From positions 1 to 6,841 of the forward strand of contig PFVN01000019.1 of assembly GCA_002790635.1 (NCBI GenBank): a DNA stretch of 6,841 bases. The letters run 5' to 3'. The stretch comes from Candidatus Moranbacteria bacterium CG_4_9_14_3_um_filter_42_9 (lineage in GTDB: Bacteria; Patescibacteriota; Minisyncoccia; Moranbacterales; UBA2206). The position numbers and the translations under genes were made by a program. Within the stretch, counting starts at the first letter, position 1. Every line of letters begins with the position of its first letter. Below are positions 5,364-6,841 of this stretch, in pieces. The notes beneath the pieces are model-generated. The model worked only from the letters and a program-made list of their open reading frames with translations. It did no database searches and was not told where the DNA came from.

Positions 5364-6841
5364 ATGAATCAAATAAAAAAAATAACCGTTCCAATTGCCG
5401 GAATGCATTGCCGCTCCTGTGAAATCCTTGTCGAAAAAAAGCTCTCGGAAATACCCGAAGTTGAGCGAAGCAACGCAAGCCACAAAAAGGGTATGGCCGA
5501 AATTCACTACTCTTCTCAGAAACCAAATATGCGGGAAGTGGAAGAGGCAATTCGGGAAGCCGGATATGACATTGGAGTCTCAGCTGAAAGACCTTTTTTC
5601 AGTCGCAACGTAAGTGATTATAAAGATTTGGGAATTGCTCTGCTGTTTTTGGTAGGAATCTATGTTGTCCTAAAAAACTTCGGAATAACTAATGTAAAGA
5701 TTGGCGGGGGATCCAATCCTTCCAGTTTGCCAGTTGTTTTCCTGGTTGGTATCACGGCAGGGCTTTCTACTTGCATGGCCTTGGTCGGAGGTCTGATCTT
5801 GGGAATTTCAGCCCGCCATGCCGAAAAGCATCCGGAAGCGACTCCTACGCAAAAATTCCGCCCACACTTGTTTTTTAATGTGGGGCGCATTATTTCATAC
5901 GCCCTCCTGGGCGGACTACTTGGGTCACTAGGGTCATTCTTGCAGCTCTCCGGGACAACTATGGGGGCACTAACAATTCTGGTTGGCATTGCCATGCTGA
6001 TGTTGGGACTGAAGCTGGTCGGCATATTTCCGCGTCTGGAGAACGGGGGTTTTACTCTACCTAAAGGAATAAGTCGTTTCTTGGGAATAAAAAATCACGA
6101 GAAAGAATATAGCCACAAAAGCTCCTTCATCACCGGAGCACTGACCTTTTTTCTGCCTTGCGGGTTTACTCAAGCTATGCAGCTTTACGCGGTCAGCACC
6201 GGAAGTTTTCTGCAAGGGGGGTTGATCATGGGCGTGTTTGCTCTTGGGACTGCTCCAGGACTTTTGGGAATTGGCGGTATTGCTTCCGTGGTCAAAGGAA
6301 TATTTGCTAAGCGCTTCTTCAAATTCGCCGGAGTAGTGGTTATTCTACTGGCGCTGCTCAATATATCTAATGGGTATGCCTTGACAGGCTGGCAATTGGG
6401 TTCGGCTTTGAGTGCCAGTAAGGAAAGCAGTTCAGGAGCAGTAGTCGATTCAAATGTAACTTTAGAAAACGGAGTACAGATCGTGAAAATGAAAGAACTT
6501 TCCGGCGGTTATTCTCCTAATAAATTCACAATCAAAAAAGACATTCCGGTGCGCTGGGTAATCGACGCAACGGCTCCGTATTCTTGCGCTTCTAGCCTTA
6601 TGATTCCCAAATTGAATATTCAAAAGAATCTGAAATCCGGAGAAAATATTATTGAATTTACGCCCAAAGAAACAGGAAGATTAGTTTTTTCCTGTAGCAT
6701 GGGTATGTACACCGGCGTGTTTAATGTTGTAGACGAAACAAATAACGTCGTGGCGGACACAGGAACAGACAGTACTGCTTCAACTTCCGCTCCGTCAGGC
6801 ACCTGCGGCGCGGGCGGTGGATCCGGCGGAGGATGTGGCGG
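5364..6841 (+). CDS. HMA - TauE/SafE-like - cupredoxin membrane protein, 3' partial
   Basis: Open from ATG 5364 to the window end (492 codons, no stop), so the C-terminus is missing. An N-terminal heavy-metal-associated domain (about 4-72) has the metal loop GMHCRSC (Cys16, Cys19). After a first hydrophobic helix (89-103) comes a TauE/SafE/DsbD-like membrane domain with GITAGLSTCMALVGG (129-143), NVGRIISYALLGG (172-184), FFLPCGFTQAMQLYAVSTG (262-280) and GTAPGLLG (295-302); Cys137 and Cys266 in paired helices recall the DsbD/CcdA pattern. A helix at 321-335 leads to a cupredoxin-like beta domain (about 360-456) with Cys408 and CSMGM (Cys444, Met448), a likely copper site. The tail is Gly/Cys-rich (Cys481, Cys491). 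Known relatives are annotated as heavy-metal or sulfite-exporter-family proteins; copper transport or membrane redox transfer is inferred. No Shine-Dalgarno sequence is visible. Confidence 0.88.
   Translation, partial: MNQIKKITVPIAGMHCRSCEILVEKKLSEIPEVERSNASHKKGMAEIHYSSQKPNMREVEEAIREAGYDIGVSAERPFFSRNVSDYKDLGIALLFLVGIYVVLKNFGITNVKIGGGSNPSSLPVVFLVGITAGLSTCMALVGGLILGISARHAEKHPEATPTQKFRPHLFFNVGRIISYALLGGLLGSLGSFLQLSGTTMGALTILVGIAMLMLGLKLVGIFPRLENGGFTLPKGISRFLGIKNHEKEYSHKSSFITGALTFFLPCGFTQAMQLYAVSTGSFLQGGLIMGVFALGTAPGLLGIGGIASVVKGIFAKRFFKFAGVVVILLALLNISNGYALTGWQLGSALSASKESSSGAVVDSNVTLENGVQIVKMKELSGGYSPNKFTIKKDIPVRWVIDATAPYSCASSLMIPKLNIQKNLKSGENIIEFTPKETGRLVFSCSMGMYTGVFNVVDETNNVVADTGTDSTASTSAPSGTCGAGGGSGGGCG

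Noticed and set aside
5660..6025. Reverse-strand frame opposite the SafE-like domain
   Set aside because: Pro/Ser/Arg-rich translation typical of the antisense of membrane helices; the forward strand encodes a clear multi-domain protein.
1..6841. CRISPR array, tRNA, rRNA, transposase or recoded TGA
   Set aside because: No regularly spaced repeats, cloverleaf, transposase-like frame or terminal-repeat-bounded element was seen, and TGA acts as a normal stop in three recognised genes.

Overview
The window looks like chromosomal DNA from a bacterium using the standard bacterial code: rplK, thyX and tmk all end in TGA read as stop. It is compact and moderately AT-rich, and nearly every start codon lacks a Shine-Dalgarno sequence. 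The long two-part ThyX, the 'GTDGSGKATQT' type thymidylate kinase, the HMA-SafE-cupredoxin protein with a Gly/Cys tail, and the AT-rich intergenic repeats together suggest a Patescibacteria/CPR lineage (Parcubacteria-like). That placement is inferred from family resemblance and was not tested by phylogeny. All recognised genes lie on the + strand.

Region 1 (1-1480), ribosomal proteins. A promoter-like sequence and an AT-rich leader containing an inverted repeat precede rplK (L11, 172-594). A 148-nt gap separates it from rplA (L1, 743-1414). This gap ends in a long hairpin (692-734) whose base and asymmetric internal loop copy the L1-binding site of 23S rRNA, so it is very probably the L1 autoregulatory site, placed directly on the rplA start. 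A strong hairpin terminator (1444-1471) follows. rplJ and rplL do not follow, unlike the classical L11-L1-L10-L12 order.

Region 2 (1555-4861), a dTTP-supply cluster. A good promoter (TTGACG-17-TAGAAT) drives a DCTD-type dCMP deaminase (dCMP to dUMP), a P-loop (deoxy)nucleotide-kinase-like protein of unassigned substrate only 4 nt downstream, a 454-residue two-domain flavin-dependent thymidylate synthase ThyX (dUMP to dTMP), and thymidylate kinase (dTMP to dTDP). ThyX regenerates tetrahydrofolate directly, so this route needs no DHFR coupling. A terminator-like hairpin lies between thyX and tmk and may lower tmk expression.

Region 3 (4858-6841), a probable copper/metal-handling pair. A near-consensus promoter (TTGACT-17-TATAAT) overlaps the tmk stop codon. 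It drives a small exported or membrane-anchored protein with a Met-Pro-Cys-Cys motif. After an internal hairpin comes a large membrane protein that joins an HMA metal-binding domain, a TauE/SafE/DsbD-like transmembrane domain and a cupredoxin-like domain with a Gly/Cys-rich tail. This last gene runs off the window end.

The most interesting points are the L1 mimic hairpin, the ThyX in which active-site motifs appear divided between two halves (plus a C-terminal Cys cluster), the unassigned kinase inside a dTTP pathway operon, and the uncharacterised Cys-Cys protein paired with the metal transporter. Nothing in the window is clearly a new defence or mobile system.
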